Positions 15,442 to 23,869 of a stretch of 64,000 nucleotides of DNA are shown piece by piece (within the stretch, counting starts at the first letter, position 1; each line of letters starts with the position of its first letter). Under the pieces are notes generated by a model. That model worked only from the letters and a program-made list of their open reading frames with translations. It was not told the origin of the DNA and made no database searches. The DNA comes from CAYWMY01 sp046352935 (GTDB taxonomy: Bacteria > Pseudomonadota > Gammaproteobacteria > Steroidobacterales > Steroidobacteraceae): contig JAXMGR010000011.1 of assembly GCA_046352935.1 (NCBI GenBank), positions 69,589 through 133,588 on the forward strand, written 5' to 3'. The position numbers and the translations under genes were made by a program.

Positions 15442-16440
15442 ATGCGCAAGCTGCTGCCGCTGCTGGCTACTTTCTGCTGCCTGCTGCCATGGGACCGCGC
15501 CCGTGCGGATTGGTTCAGCGCCGAAGAGGCCATCATGGGCACTCGCGTCGCGGTGGAGCTCTGGTCCGACGACGGGCCGGGCGGCCAGGCGGCGATCACC
15601 GTCGTGATGGGCGAGATGCGGCGGATCGACGCGCTGATGTCGCACTACCGTCCGGAGAGCCAGATCTCGCGCATCAATGTACGGGCGGCGGAGCAGCCCG
15701 TCACGGTGGACCCGGAACTCGTCCATCTGCTGAAGACGGCGCTCGCGTTCTCCGAGCTCTCGGACGGCGCCTTCGACATCACCTACGCCAGCGTCGGCTA
15801 CCTGTATGACTACCGGGCCGGCAGGCACCCGGACGATGGGCAGATCCGGTCGGCCCTGCCGGCGATCAGCTGGCGTCACGTGATCCTCGACGAGCGCGCA
15901 TCGTCCGTGCGGTTCACCCAGCCCGGCGTGCGCATCGATCTGGGCGGAATCGCCAAGGGCTATGCCTGCGATCGTGCCGCGGACCTCCTGCGGGCCCGCG
16001 GCATCAAACACGCGATCGTCACGGCGGGCGGCGACAGCCGCATCCTCGGCGACCGCCGTGGGCGTCCGTGGGTGGTCGGCATCCGCCACCCCGACGACCG
16101 GAAACGCGTCATCGCGCGCATTCCGCTCGAGGACGCCGCGATCTCGACTTCGGGTGATTACGAACGGTTCTTCGATGAAGGCGGCGTGCGCTACCACCAC
16201 ATCATCGATCCCGCCACGGGCCGATCTGCCAGCGACGTTCGCAGCGTGACCGTGATCGCCGCGGACGCCACCACGACGGAGGGGCTGACCAAGAGTGTCT
16301 TCGTGAAGGGCCCCGATGCCGGGCTCGCGTTCATCAACGGGCTGCGCGCACGGGACAAACGCTACGCCGACGTCGATGCCGTCATCGTCGCCCGCGATGG
16401 TCGCGTGCTGTACTCGGACGGTCTGGCGCCGCCCCGTTAG
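15442..16440 (+). CDS. apbE: FAD:protein FMN transferase
   Basis: A 332-residue ApbE that transfers FMN from FAD onto a Thr/Ser of exported redox proteins, using Mg2+. The signal peptide (MRKLLPLLATFCCLLPWDRARA) directs it to the periplasm. Motifs are IMGTRVAVELW, MSHYRPESQISRIN, FDITYASVG, RIDLGGIAKGYACDRA, ISTSGDYERFF and YHHIIDPATG, covering the FAD and metal sites. It converges on the DUF3570-DUF4266-TlpA genes, and ApbE is often found beside DUF4266/DUF3570 genes. I found no obvious flavinylation motif (D-x-x-S/T-G-A-T type) in the neighbouring proteins, so the acceptor is unknown. No strong ribosome-binding site is visible. Confidence 0.92.
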   Translation: MRKLLPLLATFCCLLPWDRARADWFSAEEAIMGTRVAVELWSDDGPGGQAAITVVMGEMRRIDALMSHYRPESQISRINVRAAEQPVTVDPELVHLLKTALAFSELSDGAFDITYASVGYLYDYRAGRHPDDGQIRSALPAISWRHVILDERASSVRFTQPGVRIDLGGIAKGYACDRAADLLRARGIKHAIVTAGGDSRILGDRRGRPWVVGIRHPDDRKRVIARIPLEDAAISTSGDYERFFDEGGVRYHHIIDPATGRSASDVRSVTVIAADATTTEGLTKSVFVKGPDAGLAFINGLRARDKRYADVDAVIVARDGRVLYSDGLAPPR

Positions 16441-16442
16441 CA

Positions 16443-16466
16443 GGAGCCCGCGATGCTGCGGGCTCC
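16443..16466. terminator. Bidirectional hairpin between apbE and DUF3570 gene
   Basis: GGAGCCCGC (16443-16451) and GCGGGCTCC (16458-16466) are exact inverted repeats around GATGCT. They occupy the whole 27-base gap between two convergent stops (16440 and 16468). No T-tract is present. Confidence 0.6.
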
Positions 16467-16467
16467 A

Positions 16468-17607
16468 TCAGAACCAGCCCGACAGGAAGAACTGGAAGAC
16501 GTTCGCGTTCAGCCTGTAGAAGGGTTCGGTTCCCGGGGCGACGTCGCGCACGCGCAGGTCGCGGAAGTCGTCGTACTTGAATCTCAACCGGTCGTAGCGG
16601 AAGTTGACCGTGGAGCGGTTCAGGAACCGGAGCCGCGCCGGTGTGTACTCGTAGCTGACGCCGATGCCCGCCTGGAGACTCCTGAACGATGCCAGCTCCT
16701 TGTCGCGCGCGACGAAGTTGGCGAAGTTCGAACGCGGGAAGAGGTCGCGGTAGAAGTCGGCGTCGTTCTGGGTGTAGTAGCGCAGCCGCGCATCGAAGAC
16801 CCAGCGCCTGCGCCACGGGTGTGTGTAGTTCAACTCGACGGTGTGCGCGCGGATGCCCCACGTGTCGGTGTAGAAGCGGTAATCACCACCCACGGCGGCG
16901 CGGTAGGGGAGGTAGTACTTCGCGCGGACGGCGACGGCGTTGCCGGTCCTCGTGCGCGGATAACGCTCGCGTTCGAACGAGTATCCGAGCGAGGAACCAC
17001 TGTCGAGATAACGGACCTGCCGGTAGGGATTGTTGAGGAATCCCTCCTCGGTCACCGTTTCCCAGGACGCGCCGGCGATCAGGTTCCGCGTGATGATCTG
17101 CGACACGTCGACCGAGTAGTTGCGGCGGTCCACCGTGGCTGCGAAGTCGGGGGCGCCGCGCTGGCTCACGTCGTCCCAGCCGCGGCTGAACCCGAGACGC
17201 ACGGTGGTCAGGTCACCGAACAGATCCTGGCTCACCGACAGGCTGGCGGTGTTCGCCTTGTAGTCGTTCTCACGGCTGTTCGAGAACTCGGCCGCATAAG
17301 TCACCTTGCCTCGAAGATACGAGACACCTGCGCCGAACTGCTTGCGCTCCTCCTTGTAGGGGCTGGCTGTCGTGATCACGTCGATCGAGGCGCTGGACAC
17401 CATGTCCATGTAGTAGCTCGCGCTGACTGCGACCTTCTCGGCGAACTTCTTGCGCACGAGCAGCGAAGGCCCATCGATGGTCACGCCGCCGCCGTCGTAG
17501 CGGTGATACATCACGTCGGCACGGTCCTCCGGCAGGATTCCCGCGCGGGCGGGCGTGGCGACCACCAGGGACAGCGTCAGCGCGAGCAGGCAGTGCATGT
17601 TCTTCAT
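16468..17607 (-). CDS. DUF3570 outer-membrane barrel-like protein
   Basis: A 379-residue exported protein. The signal peptide MKNMHCLLALTLSLVVATPARA is followed by DRADVMYHRYDGGGVTIDGPSLLVRKKF, the usual DUF3570 start, and by repeated amphipathic strands (VSASYYMDMVSSASIDVITTASPY and so on) ending in FQFFLSGWF with a terminal phenylalanine. These are features of an outer-membrane beta-barrel. DUF3570 has no established function. It is the last gene of the minus-strand arm, 15 bases after the DUF4266 lipoprotein gene, and such pairs commonly lie beside apbE and TlpA genes. A role in an extracytoplasmic redox or thiol system is inference from that association. Confidence 0.85.
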   Translation of the reverse strand: MKNMHCLLALTLSLVVATPARAGILPEDRADVMYHRYDGGGVTIDGPSLLVRKKFAEKVAVSASYYMDMVSSASIDVITTASPYKEERKQFGAGVSYLRGKVTYAAEFSNSRENDYKANTASLSVSQDLFGDLTTVRLGFSRGWDDVSQRGAPDFAATVDRRNYSVDVSQIITRNLIAGASWETVTEEGFLNNPYRQVRYLDSGSSLGYSFERERYPRTRTGNAVAVRAKYYLPYRAAVGGDYRFYTDTWGIRAHTVELNYTHPWRRRWVFDARLRYYTQNDADFYRDLFPRSNFANFVARDKELASFRSLQAGIGVSYEYTPARLRFLNRSTVNFRYDRLRFKYDDFRDLRVRDVAPGTEPFYRLNANVFQFFLSGWF

Positions 17608-17622
17608 GGCGCGGGTCGGGCC

Positions 17623-17850
17623 TCAGTTGCAGCCGCAGCCGCCGCCACCGCCGCCGGTGGCGCCCCGGGCGCCTTCGCGGGCCTCGTAGACGTGGTGGAT
17701 GTAGGCGGATGAGACGGGGTCCCGGTCGGTGGCCATCACGGGGTCGGCGAGATGTTCGCGCTCATAGGGTTTCACCCACGGCTCGAGGCGCCCACAGCCG
17801 GCGACGGCGACAGCGAGGCCCAGCAGCAGCACACGGCGCATGGTCGTCAT
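17623..17850 (-). CDS. DUF4266 small lipoprotein
   Basis: A 75-residue lipoprotein. The lipobox is VAVAGC at about 14-19, so mature protein starts at C19. The short body has WVKPYEREHLADPVM followed by HHVYEAREGARGATGGGG and ends in CGCN, a glycine run plus two cysteines that is the hallmark of DUF4266. The terminal CxC could bind metal or be a thiol substrate of the TlpA protein encoded just upstream. Its ATG overlaps the TlpA stop (ATGA, 17847-17850), so they are translationally coupled. The function of DUF4266 is unknown; membrane-anchored redox partner of DUF3570 is my inference. Confidence 0.85.
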   Translation of the reverse strand: MTTMRRVLLLGLAVAVAGCGRLEPWVKPYEREHLADPVMATDRDPVSSAYIHHVYEAREGARGATGGGGGGCGCN

Positions 17851-18359
17851 GCGGGCTCCTTCAGCATCGCGCGCACCTGGCTCACGTACTCGCTCTCGTC
17901 CCCCGGCTTGTAGGCGCGGTGCAGCCAGCGCACGCGGCCCCTGCGGTCCACGAGGATCGTCGTGGGCATGCCGCTGACTCCGTACTGCTTCGTCACGACA
18001 TTGGTCCGGTCGAACAGGATCGGGAAGCCGACCGGTGTCTGCGCGAGGAACCGCTCTGCGTCGCCGGTTTCCGACTCGACGTTCACGCCCAGCATCGTGA
18101 AGCCGAGTGGACCGTACTTGCGATGGATCTGGTCGAGGATCGGGAACTCCTGGCGGCAGGGTCCGCACCAGCTCGCCCAGAAATTGATCATCACGACCTG
18201 GCCGCGCAGCGCGGCGAGCGACACGGGCTTTCCGCCACGTGCCGGCAGCGTGAAGTCCGGCGCCGGTGCGGCGGCGTCGTCGGCCACCACTGGCCCGAGC
18301 CAGGCGATGGCTGTGGCGACCGCGAGCAGGCAGGAGCGGAGGGGATTGCGCTTCGGCAT
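17847..18359 (-). CDS. TlpA-family thiol-disulfide oxidoreductase (WCGPC)
   Basis: A 170-residue periplasmic thioredoxin-like protein. After a signal peptide (to about residue 27) come APDFTLPARGGKPVSLAALRGQVVMINFW (AhpC/TSA-Redoxin start), the active site WCGPC with C65 and C68, and the cis-proline loop VSGMPTTILVD. TlpA/ResA proteins reduce disulfides in apocytochromes c or other exported partners. The minus and plus arms around it encode three c-type heme proteins, which fits. The gene lies 14 bases after the barrel lipoprotein gene and overlaps DUF4266 by four bases. A second TlpA protein with a WCGDC site is encoded at 28151-28663. Confidence 0.9.
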   Translation of the reverse strand: MPKRNPLRSCLLAVATAIAWLGPVVADDAAAPAPDFTLPARGGKPVSLAALRGQVVMINFWASWCGPCRQEFPILDQIHRKYGPLGFTMLGVNVESETGDAERFLAQTPVGFPILFDRTNVVTKQYGVSGMPTTILVDRRGRVRWLHRAYKPGDESEYVSQVRAMLKEPA

Positions 18360-18373
18360 GGCGTGAGTCTCCG

Positions 18374-19072
18374 TCAGAAGAAGACCGAGAGACCGAGTGT
18401 CGCCTCGAAATTGTGGGTCTGCTTGCTGTTCCCGAGCAGGTCCATTTCCATGATGTGGTCACGGATGTCGAGGTGGGCGCCGAGCCAGTCGTTGATCAGT
18501 ACGCGGCATCCGGCTCCGAGGGAGACCGTGAACCGGTCGTCCCCCGCGAACCGGGTGCTGCCGACGCCGCTCGTGACGTAGAGTGCGACCGGCATCGCCC
18601 GCTTCGAACCGATGAAGACTTCGCCCGGCAGGAAATTCCAGCCGAAGCCGAGACTGTAATACGTGAACTTCCTCTGGCTGTCCGTCAGGATGCGCGCCGA
18701 GCCGGACAGCCGCTCGTAGCTCGACAGTCCCGCATCGGTCCGTCCGACCTTGGCCTCGGCAAAGAAGTCCTCGCTGATGTGGTAGGCGAGGCGTACCCCG
18801 TAGGACGGGTTGACTTCGAAATCCTCGACCGACATCGAGCCGACGTCGACGCCGACTTCCCAGTTCTCCTTGTCGATCTTCGGGACCTCGATCCTGCGAC
18901 GCTCGACCTCCGGTTCGATGGGCGACGCCGGCGCGCTGTCCCGTGTGGCAGCCGTCCCGGGAGCCTCGGTGGTCTCGGTCGCGGCGGCGCGGTCATGCCA
19001 CGGCAGCCAGCTGCAACCGGACGCGAGCGCGCCGAGCCCGGTCAGAAGAAGAACGCGAAGCCGAGTTTCCAT
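18374..19072 (-). CDS. Outer-membrane beta-barrel lipoprotein
   Basis: A 232-residue protein. The lipobox LGALASGC puts the lipidated cysteine at about residue 20. A Ser/Thr/Pro-rich linker follows, then IDKENWEVGVDVGSMSVEDF and a series of about eight amphipathic strands ending LSVFF. This pattern fits the short outer-membrane barrel domain found in myxobacteria and some gammaproteobacteria (TIGR04565-like, by recollection). The ATG at 19072 lies inside the 3' end of the preceding SH3/barrel gene, a 31-base overlap, so expression is coupled. It may sit with that protein as a paired outer-membrane component. Function is unknown. Confidence 0.8.
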   Translation of the reverse strand: METRLRVLLLTGLGALASGCSWLPWHDRAAATETTEAPGTAATRDSAPASPIEPEVERRRIEVPKIDKENWEVGVDVGSMSVEDFEVNPSYGVRLAYHISEDFFAEAKVGRTDAGLSSYERLSGSARILTDSQRKFTYYSLGFGWNFLPGEVFIGSKRAMPVALYVTSGVGSTRFAGDDRFTVSLGAGCRVLINDWLGAHLDIRDHIMEMDLLGNSKQTHNFEATLGLSVFF

Positions 19073-19785
19073 TCGTTGTTTTCCTGGTTGTCGTCACGAT
19101 CCGTGAACGTGACGTAGCTCTTGTACTCGCCGCGCATGATGAACCGCTTCGTCAGGTAGATCTTCGCGCCGAAGCCGACGAACGCCACCTGGTCGTTGCG
19201 GTCGACCGGCTGCACGATCGTGCCCTTGGGGTCGACGCGCAGCAGGCCGGTGCCGATCGTGAGGAAGGGCTGGACGCGCCAGTCAGGGCGGACGACGTGC
19301 GTCAGTGCGATTGTGCCCATCTGGCCGTTCGACGCGTCCCCGAGGAGGTGCGATACGCCGATTTCGCCGCTGAGATGCGGATTGAAGGCCCAGGAGAAAT
19401 AGGCGTTGATGACGCTCGCACCGCCGAAATCTCCCGCCATGAATCCGATCTCGCGGCGGTGCGAGCCGAAGTCCTCGCGGGAAGGCACCGGCAGGTCGAG
19501 CCGCTCACGATCCGGACCGAGCGTCAGGCGCAGCTGCGACCGGTGCACCCATCCTTCGCGTTCGCGGCTGTCGCGCACCTTGAACCAGTCCGTGCGCTCC
19601 TTGAGCACGACGACGGTCTCGCCCTTCGCGGCGACATTGAAGACGGGAAAGCCGCGCCCGGGTCCGGTGTGCATCTCGATGTAGGGATCTGCGACCTCGA
19701 CGGAGAGCAGTGCCCTGCGCGCGGCGTGTGCCGCGCCCGGCAGCAGGCCGCCGACGAGCGAGAGCACGACGATCAGGGTCCGCAT
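19042..19785 (-). CDS. Exported SH3-domain protein with outer-membrane barrel
   Basis: A 247-residue exported protein. The signal peptide is MRTLIVVLSLVGGLLPGAAHA. Residues about 24-90 form a bacterial SH3 domain (VADPYIEMHTGPGRGFPVFNVAAKGE, then WFKVRDSREREGWVHRSQL), which usually binds peptidoglycan or proteins. From about 105 to the end are amphipathic strands (EIGFMAGDFGGASVINAYFSWAF and others) closing with LGFAFFF, an outer-membrane barrel ending. The start at 19785 puts the signal peptide first; an upstream ATG at 19833 adds an unlikely charged leader overlapping the preceding gene. It lies 4 bases after the HzsA-related gene and overlaps the next gene by 31 bases. A wall-anchored outer-membrane part of the cluster is a fair inference. 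Confidence 0.82.
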   Translation of the reverse strand: MRTLIVVLSLVGGLLPGAAHAARRALLSVEVADPYIEMHTGPGRGFPVFNVAAKGETVVVLKERTDWFKVRDSREREGWVHRSQLRLTLGPDRERLDLPVPSREDFGSHRREIGFMAGDFGGASVINAYFSWAFNPHLSGEIGVSHLLGDASNGQMGTIALTHVVRPDWRVQPFLTIGTGLLRVDPKGTIVQPVDRNDQVAFVGFGAKIYLTKRFIMRGEYKSYVTFTDRDDNQENNEWKLGFAFFF

Positions 19786-19789
19786 CAAG

Positions 19790-22429
19790 TCAGTTGACCG
19801 GAGCAGCGAACGGGTCGTTGTAGTACTGCGCACCGATGTCCAGCCATTCAGAGATCAGACGTTGTTCGGCGGCGGTGAGGAAGCCGGCATGCGTCGCTCC
19901 TGCCGCGAAGCGGCCGAAGAAGCGCGACGAAGCGAGCGCGCCGGCCGCACTCATCGACGGGGCCACGGCCACGGGAACCAGCGTCGGCTGCCCGGTCTGT
20001 GGATCGATCGGGCCCGGCACCAGCCGGTCCTGGAGCGCGCCCATGTTAACTTCCTGCTCGTTGTCCGCAAACAGCAGCTCCCGGTAGGAGATCACGTGAT
20101 CCGGTTCCTCGGTCGAGGGCTCGCCCGAGAGATCGAGCTGTGCCGCCGGTACGCGAGGACCGTTCTGTGCGTCCCGCGGGCTGTGGCAGCTGGTGCAGGT
20201 GTGATCGGCGAGCACCGTGACGCCGTCCGCCGCCAGCGTCACACGGGGCGTGGTCCACAGCGGCTGGATGTGCTGCTCGTAATGGATGACGACGCGACAC
20301 AGGCTGTTCCAGGCGGTCTGGCACGCGGCTGTCGTCGGCGCCGGCGTGGTGAGGTCCGTGTAGCGATACGCGAACGAGGTATCCTTCGCGCGGCCGGCAC
20401 TCGCCGGATCCGTCCACACGTCCTCGAAACGCGGGTCCAAGGCGGGCAGCAGCGCCGCGCAGTCGGTCTGGCAGCTGATGCGTGCGCGCACCTCGGCCAT
20501 GGTCTCTCCGCTGTTGGCGAACAGTGCCGGATCGGTTCCCGGGAACGGCTGGCCGGTGGTCGGTGCGCCGGGATTCGCGGATGCGAACAGTCCCTCGCGG
20601 CCGTGGGAGATGCGTTGAGTGGTCCCCGAACGCACGGCCCCCGGAACGTGGCACCCGTTGCAGCTCCGGGTTTCCCCCGGCCGCAACTGCAGCCAGTTGT
20701 TGTGCCGTGGTGAGATCCGTCGGCCGTCCGCGTCGAGCACGGTGATCGCGAAGGCAACGTTGGCCGGCACCTTGACCCGCACCGAACCGTCGGGTTCCAC
20801 GGGCGCGTAGCCGAGGATCTCGCGCATTCCGAGCCCGCCCGCGGCCCCGAATGCGGAACCGCGGAAGTCCCTGACGTCCTCGTCCGGCAGGCTGACGGCC
20901 TTTTCGATCCGCAGGAAACGCGCGGGGCGCTGGGCAGCGGTGGCGCTGGCTGGATTTCGCACCGAGGCGATGCCTCCGGGAGCGGTATCCACGCCGTCCA
21001 GGTCGTAGACGCTCCGGATGTTCAGGATGCCGACGCCTTCGGCCGCCAGGGTCGGGTCGAAGTCGATGCCCGGGACACGATCCAGAATGGTCGGTGGCAC
21101 CGGAGACCTGGGCTGCATCGCGATGACCTCGGTGATCATCACGTCTTCCTGCGGCTCCACGATGGCCCGCTGCGTCTGGTCGCGCGGATCGTAGATCCAG
21201 ATGCTGTAGAGCGGTGGCGCCGCAGGGCTGCCGGTGGCGATCGCGGCGTCCGTGCAGGGCACGATGCGGGTCCGGTCCAGCAGCCGGCACTGGGACCAGC
21301 TCACGAGCAGGCGGTTCGTGCCGTCCCAGAGTGGATACACACTGGCGTAGCGGCCACCCGGCGACACGCCGGTGACGGTGCGCACGTCATTGATGGTGAG
21401 GCGGGACTGCGCCGGGCCGGCCATGCCGGCGTTCGCGGCGGTGGGCTGCTCGTTCTCGACATAGGTTGCCGTGTCGATCAGCACGAGGTCCCCGCCCAGT
21501 TCAGTGCCGCCGAAGGGCCGCGCCAGCGCGACGACGCGTCCGTCCGGACGTGGCCGCGGCGACAGGAACTGGATCGTGGATCCGTTGCTGCCCGTGCCAT
21601 GGCTGTTCGCGCCGTAGAGCAGCTGCAGATTCGAGCCATCCGGGTTGATCGTGTAGAGGTGCATGCCGCTCGGACCGGCATTGTCCCAGCGTGTGAAGAC
21701 GATGCGGCCGTCAGGGAGCACGGCGGGATCGAGATCGTGGCTCTGGTTGAAGGAGATCTGCCTGATGCCTGTCCCGTCCGCGTTCATGACGTGGAGCACG
21801 AAACCCCATTCGCGGCGGTCCTCGTCCTCGGCAGCGAACTGCGGCTTGCTCTCGTCCAGCAGGATGCCTTTCGACTGCCGCTGGCGCGTCGAGGAGAAGA
21901 CGATGCGACCGTCGGGCAGGTAATGCGGCGCAACGTCGTGGCCCTCCTCCGCGATCAGGTCCGATGAGATGACACGACGCAGCTTGTCCGTGTCGAGATC
22001 GTACTCGTAGACGTTCCAGGTCGGCTGATCGACCTCGTCGGCGCCGGGGACGACCGGCTCGCGCATGGAGAACACCAGGCGGCGCCCGTCCCAGGAGGCA
22101 TCGAGGTCGCGCACATCCCACTTGCCGCCGGTGAGTTCTCCGGTGATGTTGTGTTCGCGCGCGGTGGGCAGTGCGCGGTCCCGGATGTAGACGTCCGCTC
22201 CCTCCTGGAACGTGCGCAGTCGCCGCACGTCTTCGTTTCCCTCGGGGAGGCTCCTCTTCACGTAAGCGATCGGGAAATCGACGGACACCGGATCCGGCCC
22301 CTGTCCGCTGCCGATGCCGACGCCCCCCGAGCCGCCGCTGGAGCATCCCGCGACACCGAGCAGGACGATCAGCAGGGACAACAGAATCGCGCCGGTGCTC
22401 CGAATGGTGATCACTGTCTCGCTTTTCAT
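19790..22429 (-). CDS. HzsA-related di-heme lipoprotein with TolB-like propeller
   Basis: An 879-residue lipoprotein (lipobox LLIVLLGVAGC, cysteine near residue 29). Residues about 60-380 carry TolB/WD-type propeller repeats such as DLDASWDGRRLVFS, HYLPDGRIVFSSTR and AVLPDGRIVFTRWDNAG. The middle and C-terminal parts resemble the hydrazine synthase alpha (HzsA) architecture, including PVEPDGSVRVKVPANVAFAI, and contain two c-type heme sites: CNGCH at about 590-594 and CTSCH at about 745-749. The family is widespread outside anammox bacteria and has no assigned reaction there, so hydrazine synthesis should not be assumed. The start ATG at 22429 has GGGA about nine bases upstream. It is the first gene of the minus arm and shares a divergent promoter region with a mono-heme cytochrome gene. 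Confidence 0.85.
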   Translation of the reverse strand: MKSETVITIRSTGAILLSLLIVLLGVAGCSSGGSGGVGIGSGQGPDPVSVDFPIAYVKRSLPEGNEDVRRLRTFQEGADVYIRDRALPTAREHNITGELTGGKWDVRDLDASWDGRRLVFSMREPVVPGADEVDQPTWNVYEYDLDTDKLRRVISSDLIAEEGHDVAPHYLPDGRIVFSSTRQRQSKGILLDESKPQFAAEDEDRREWGFVLHVMNADGTGIRQISFNQSHDLDPAVLPDGRIVFTRWDNAGPSGMHLYTINPDGSNLQLLYGANSHGTGSNGSTIQFLSPRPRPDGRVVALARPFGGTELGGDLVLIDTATYVENEQPTAANAGMAGPAQSRLTINDVRTVTGVSPGGRYASVYPLWDGTNRLLVSWSQCRLLDRTRIVPCTDAAIATGSPAAPPLYSIWIYDPRDQTQRAIVEPQEDVMITEVIAMQPRSPVPPTILDRVPGIDFDPTLAAEGVGILNIRSVYDLDGVDTAPGGIASVRNPASATAAQRPARFLRIEKAVSLPDEDVRDFRGSAFGAAGGLGMREILGYAPVEPDGSVRVKVPANVAFAITVLDADGRRISPRHNNWLQLRPGETRSCNGCHVPGAVRSGTTQRISHGREGLFASANPGAPTTGQPFPGTDPALFANSGETMAEVRARISCQTDCAALLPALDPRFEDVWTDPASAGRAKDTSFAYRYTDLTTPAPTTAACQTAWNSLCRVVIHYEQHIQPLWTTPRVTLAADGVTVLADHTCTSCHSPRDAQNGPRVPAAQLDLSGEPSTEEPDHVISYRELLFADNEQEVNMGALQDRLVPGPIDPQTGQPTLVPVAVAPSMSAAGALASSRFFGRFAAGATHAGFLTAAEQRLISEWLDIGAQYYNDPFAAPVN

Positions 22430-22692
22430 GGCCAGCGTCCCGATCATGCGTGAAGCCGTGTCGTCACATCGCCAAGCGGTTAACGGAACGTCGCTCGAAA
22501 ACGAGGCTTTTTCCCGCCACGCAGGCTGCATCACACGGCGCTGCGCGTCGCGAGCCTACACGTATGTTCATCTCGTTTGGAATGTCGCAGTTGGGAGACA
22601 TTACTGCGGCACGACCGCGTGGCTATAGTCGCCGCGACGTCGAGTTCGCCGTGCACCCGGATGCGCCGCGATCGACACAGGGAGGACGACAC
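22430..22692. promoter_or_regulatory. Divergent promoter region of the two redox/envelope operons
   Basis: These 263 bases separate the ATG of the minus arm from that of the plus arm. The stretch is less GC-rich than its surroundings. A TATAGT at 22624-22629 is a good -10 match for the plus arm, 64 bases before the start codon, but lacks a clear -35. TTGGAA (22577) with ATTACT (22600), spaced 17 bases, is a weaker pair. No gene or repeat is seen here. Shared control of both arms is likely from geometry alone. Confidence 0.4.
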
Positions 22693-23859
22693 ATGGCGAC
22701 ATGCACCACGCGACGCGGCTGTGCCCTGGCGGCTGTGATCGTTCTGTCGTGCGCCGGCACGACGGTGCTGGCGGGACCGCGTGAGCAGGCCAAGCGTATG
22801 CACGAACGCATCGCGGGCGTCCCGCCGGCCGCTTCCGTACTCGCTGCGATGGAGTCCGACATCGCTGCCGGCCGCGCCGTGGACGCCGCCTATGCGGCCA
22901 TGGACAACCCGGCGTTCTACAACGTGACCCTCAAGAACTTCGTCACGCCATGGACGAACCGGGAACAGACGATGTTCGCGCCTCTGAACGACTACACCGC
23001 GACCGTCATCGGCATGGTCCGGGACGACGTGCCCTTCGACCAGGCGCTGTCCGCAGACATTCTGTACGTCGGGCGTCCGGGGCTCGGTGCACCTGCCGTT
23101 TCTCCAGCCGGCAACGACCACTATGCGGACCTCGAGCGGCGCGGGGTCGACCTGAGGGACGGCCTCGAACGCACCACCCAGTCTGCTGCATATGGCCTTC
23201 CGGCCGCGGCCACGGCCGGTGTCGTGACGACACGTGCAGCTGCACAGGCGTTCTTCGTCGCGGGTACGAACCGCGCGATGTTCCGCTACACGCTCCTGAA
23301 CCATCTGTGCCGGGACCTGGAGCAGGTGAACGATACTTCGCGACCCAGTGACCGGATCCGGCAGGACATCAGCCGCAGCCCGGGCGGTGACAGCCGGCTG
23401 TTCCTGAACAACTGCGTGGGCTGTCATGCCGGCATGGATCCGCTCGTGCAGGCCTACGCCTATTACAACTACGACGAGTCGCAGGGCCGACTCGTCTATA
23501 CGCCGGGGCAGGTCCAGCCCAAGTACCTGATCAATTCCGAGAACTTCAAGCCGGGGTTCGTGACCCGCAGTGACCAGTGGGACAACTACTGGCGCAAGGG
23601 TCAGAACGCGCTGCTCGGCTGGGAGCAGACGCTGCCGGGCACCGGGGCCGGCGCGAAGTCGATGGGACAGGAACTCGCTGCGACCACGGCGTTCGCCTCC
23701 TGTCAGGCCGAGAAGGTCTTCCGCGCGGTATGCCTGCGGACACCGAACAATGCCGCCGACCGTCAGCGCGTGGGCAGCATGACGAGTGCTTTCCGCGCGG
23801 GTGGATACCGCATGCGGCAGCTGTTCGCGGACGCCGCCGTCTACTGCATGGGTCAGTGA
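22693..23859 (+). CDS. Exported mono-heme c-type cytochrome-like protein
   Basis: A 388-residue exported protein. A signal peptide (to about residue 28, TTVLAG) is followed by a helical region, and one heme site CVGCH (C241, C244, H245) in NNCVGCHAGMDPLVQAYAYYNYD. That phrase resembles the C-terminal heme block of planctomycete-type cytochrome families (DUF1585/1588), in which a Met-Asp-Pro follows the histidine. Cysteines also occur at HLCRDLEQ, FASCQAEK, RAVCLRTP and AVYCMGQ and may form disulfides. The ATG has a strong GGGAGG site eight bases upstream. It is the first gene of the plus arm; the next gene starts 10 bases after its stop. Function is not known. Confidence 0.8.
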   Translation: MATCTTRRGCALAAVIVLSCAGTTVLAGPREQAKRMHERIAGVPPAASVLAAMESDIAAGRAVDAAYAAMDNPAFYNVTLKNFVTPWTNREQTMFAPLNDYTATVIGMVRDDVPFDQALSADILYVGRPGLGAPAVSPAGNDHYADLERRGVDLRDGLERTTQSAAYGLPAAATAGVVTTRAAAQAFFVAGTNRAMFRYTLLNHLCRDLEQVNDTSRPSDRIRQDISRSPGGDSRLFLNNCVGCHAGMDPLVQAYAYYNYDESQGRLVYTPGQVQPKYLINSENFKPGFVTRSDQWDNYWRKGQNALLGWEQTLPGTGAGAKSMGQELAATTAFASCQAEKVFRAVCLRTPNNAADRQRVGSMTSAFRAGGYRMRQLFADAAVYCMGQ

Positions 23860-23869
23860 GGGAGCCGCC

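Noticed and set aside
19790..22429. Reading the HzsA-related gene as a hydrazine synthase (anammox)
   Set aside because: Only one subunit-like protein is present, partner subunits and hydrazine dehydrogenase are absent, and the rest of the genome content is that of an ordinary heterotroph.
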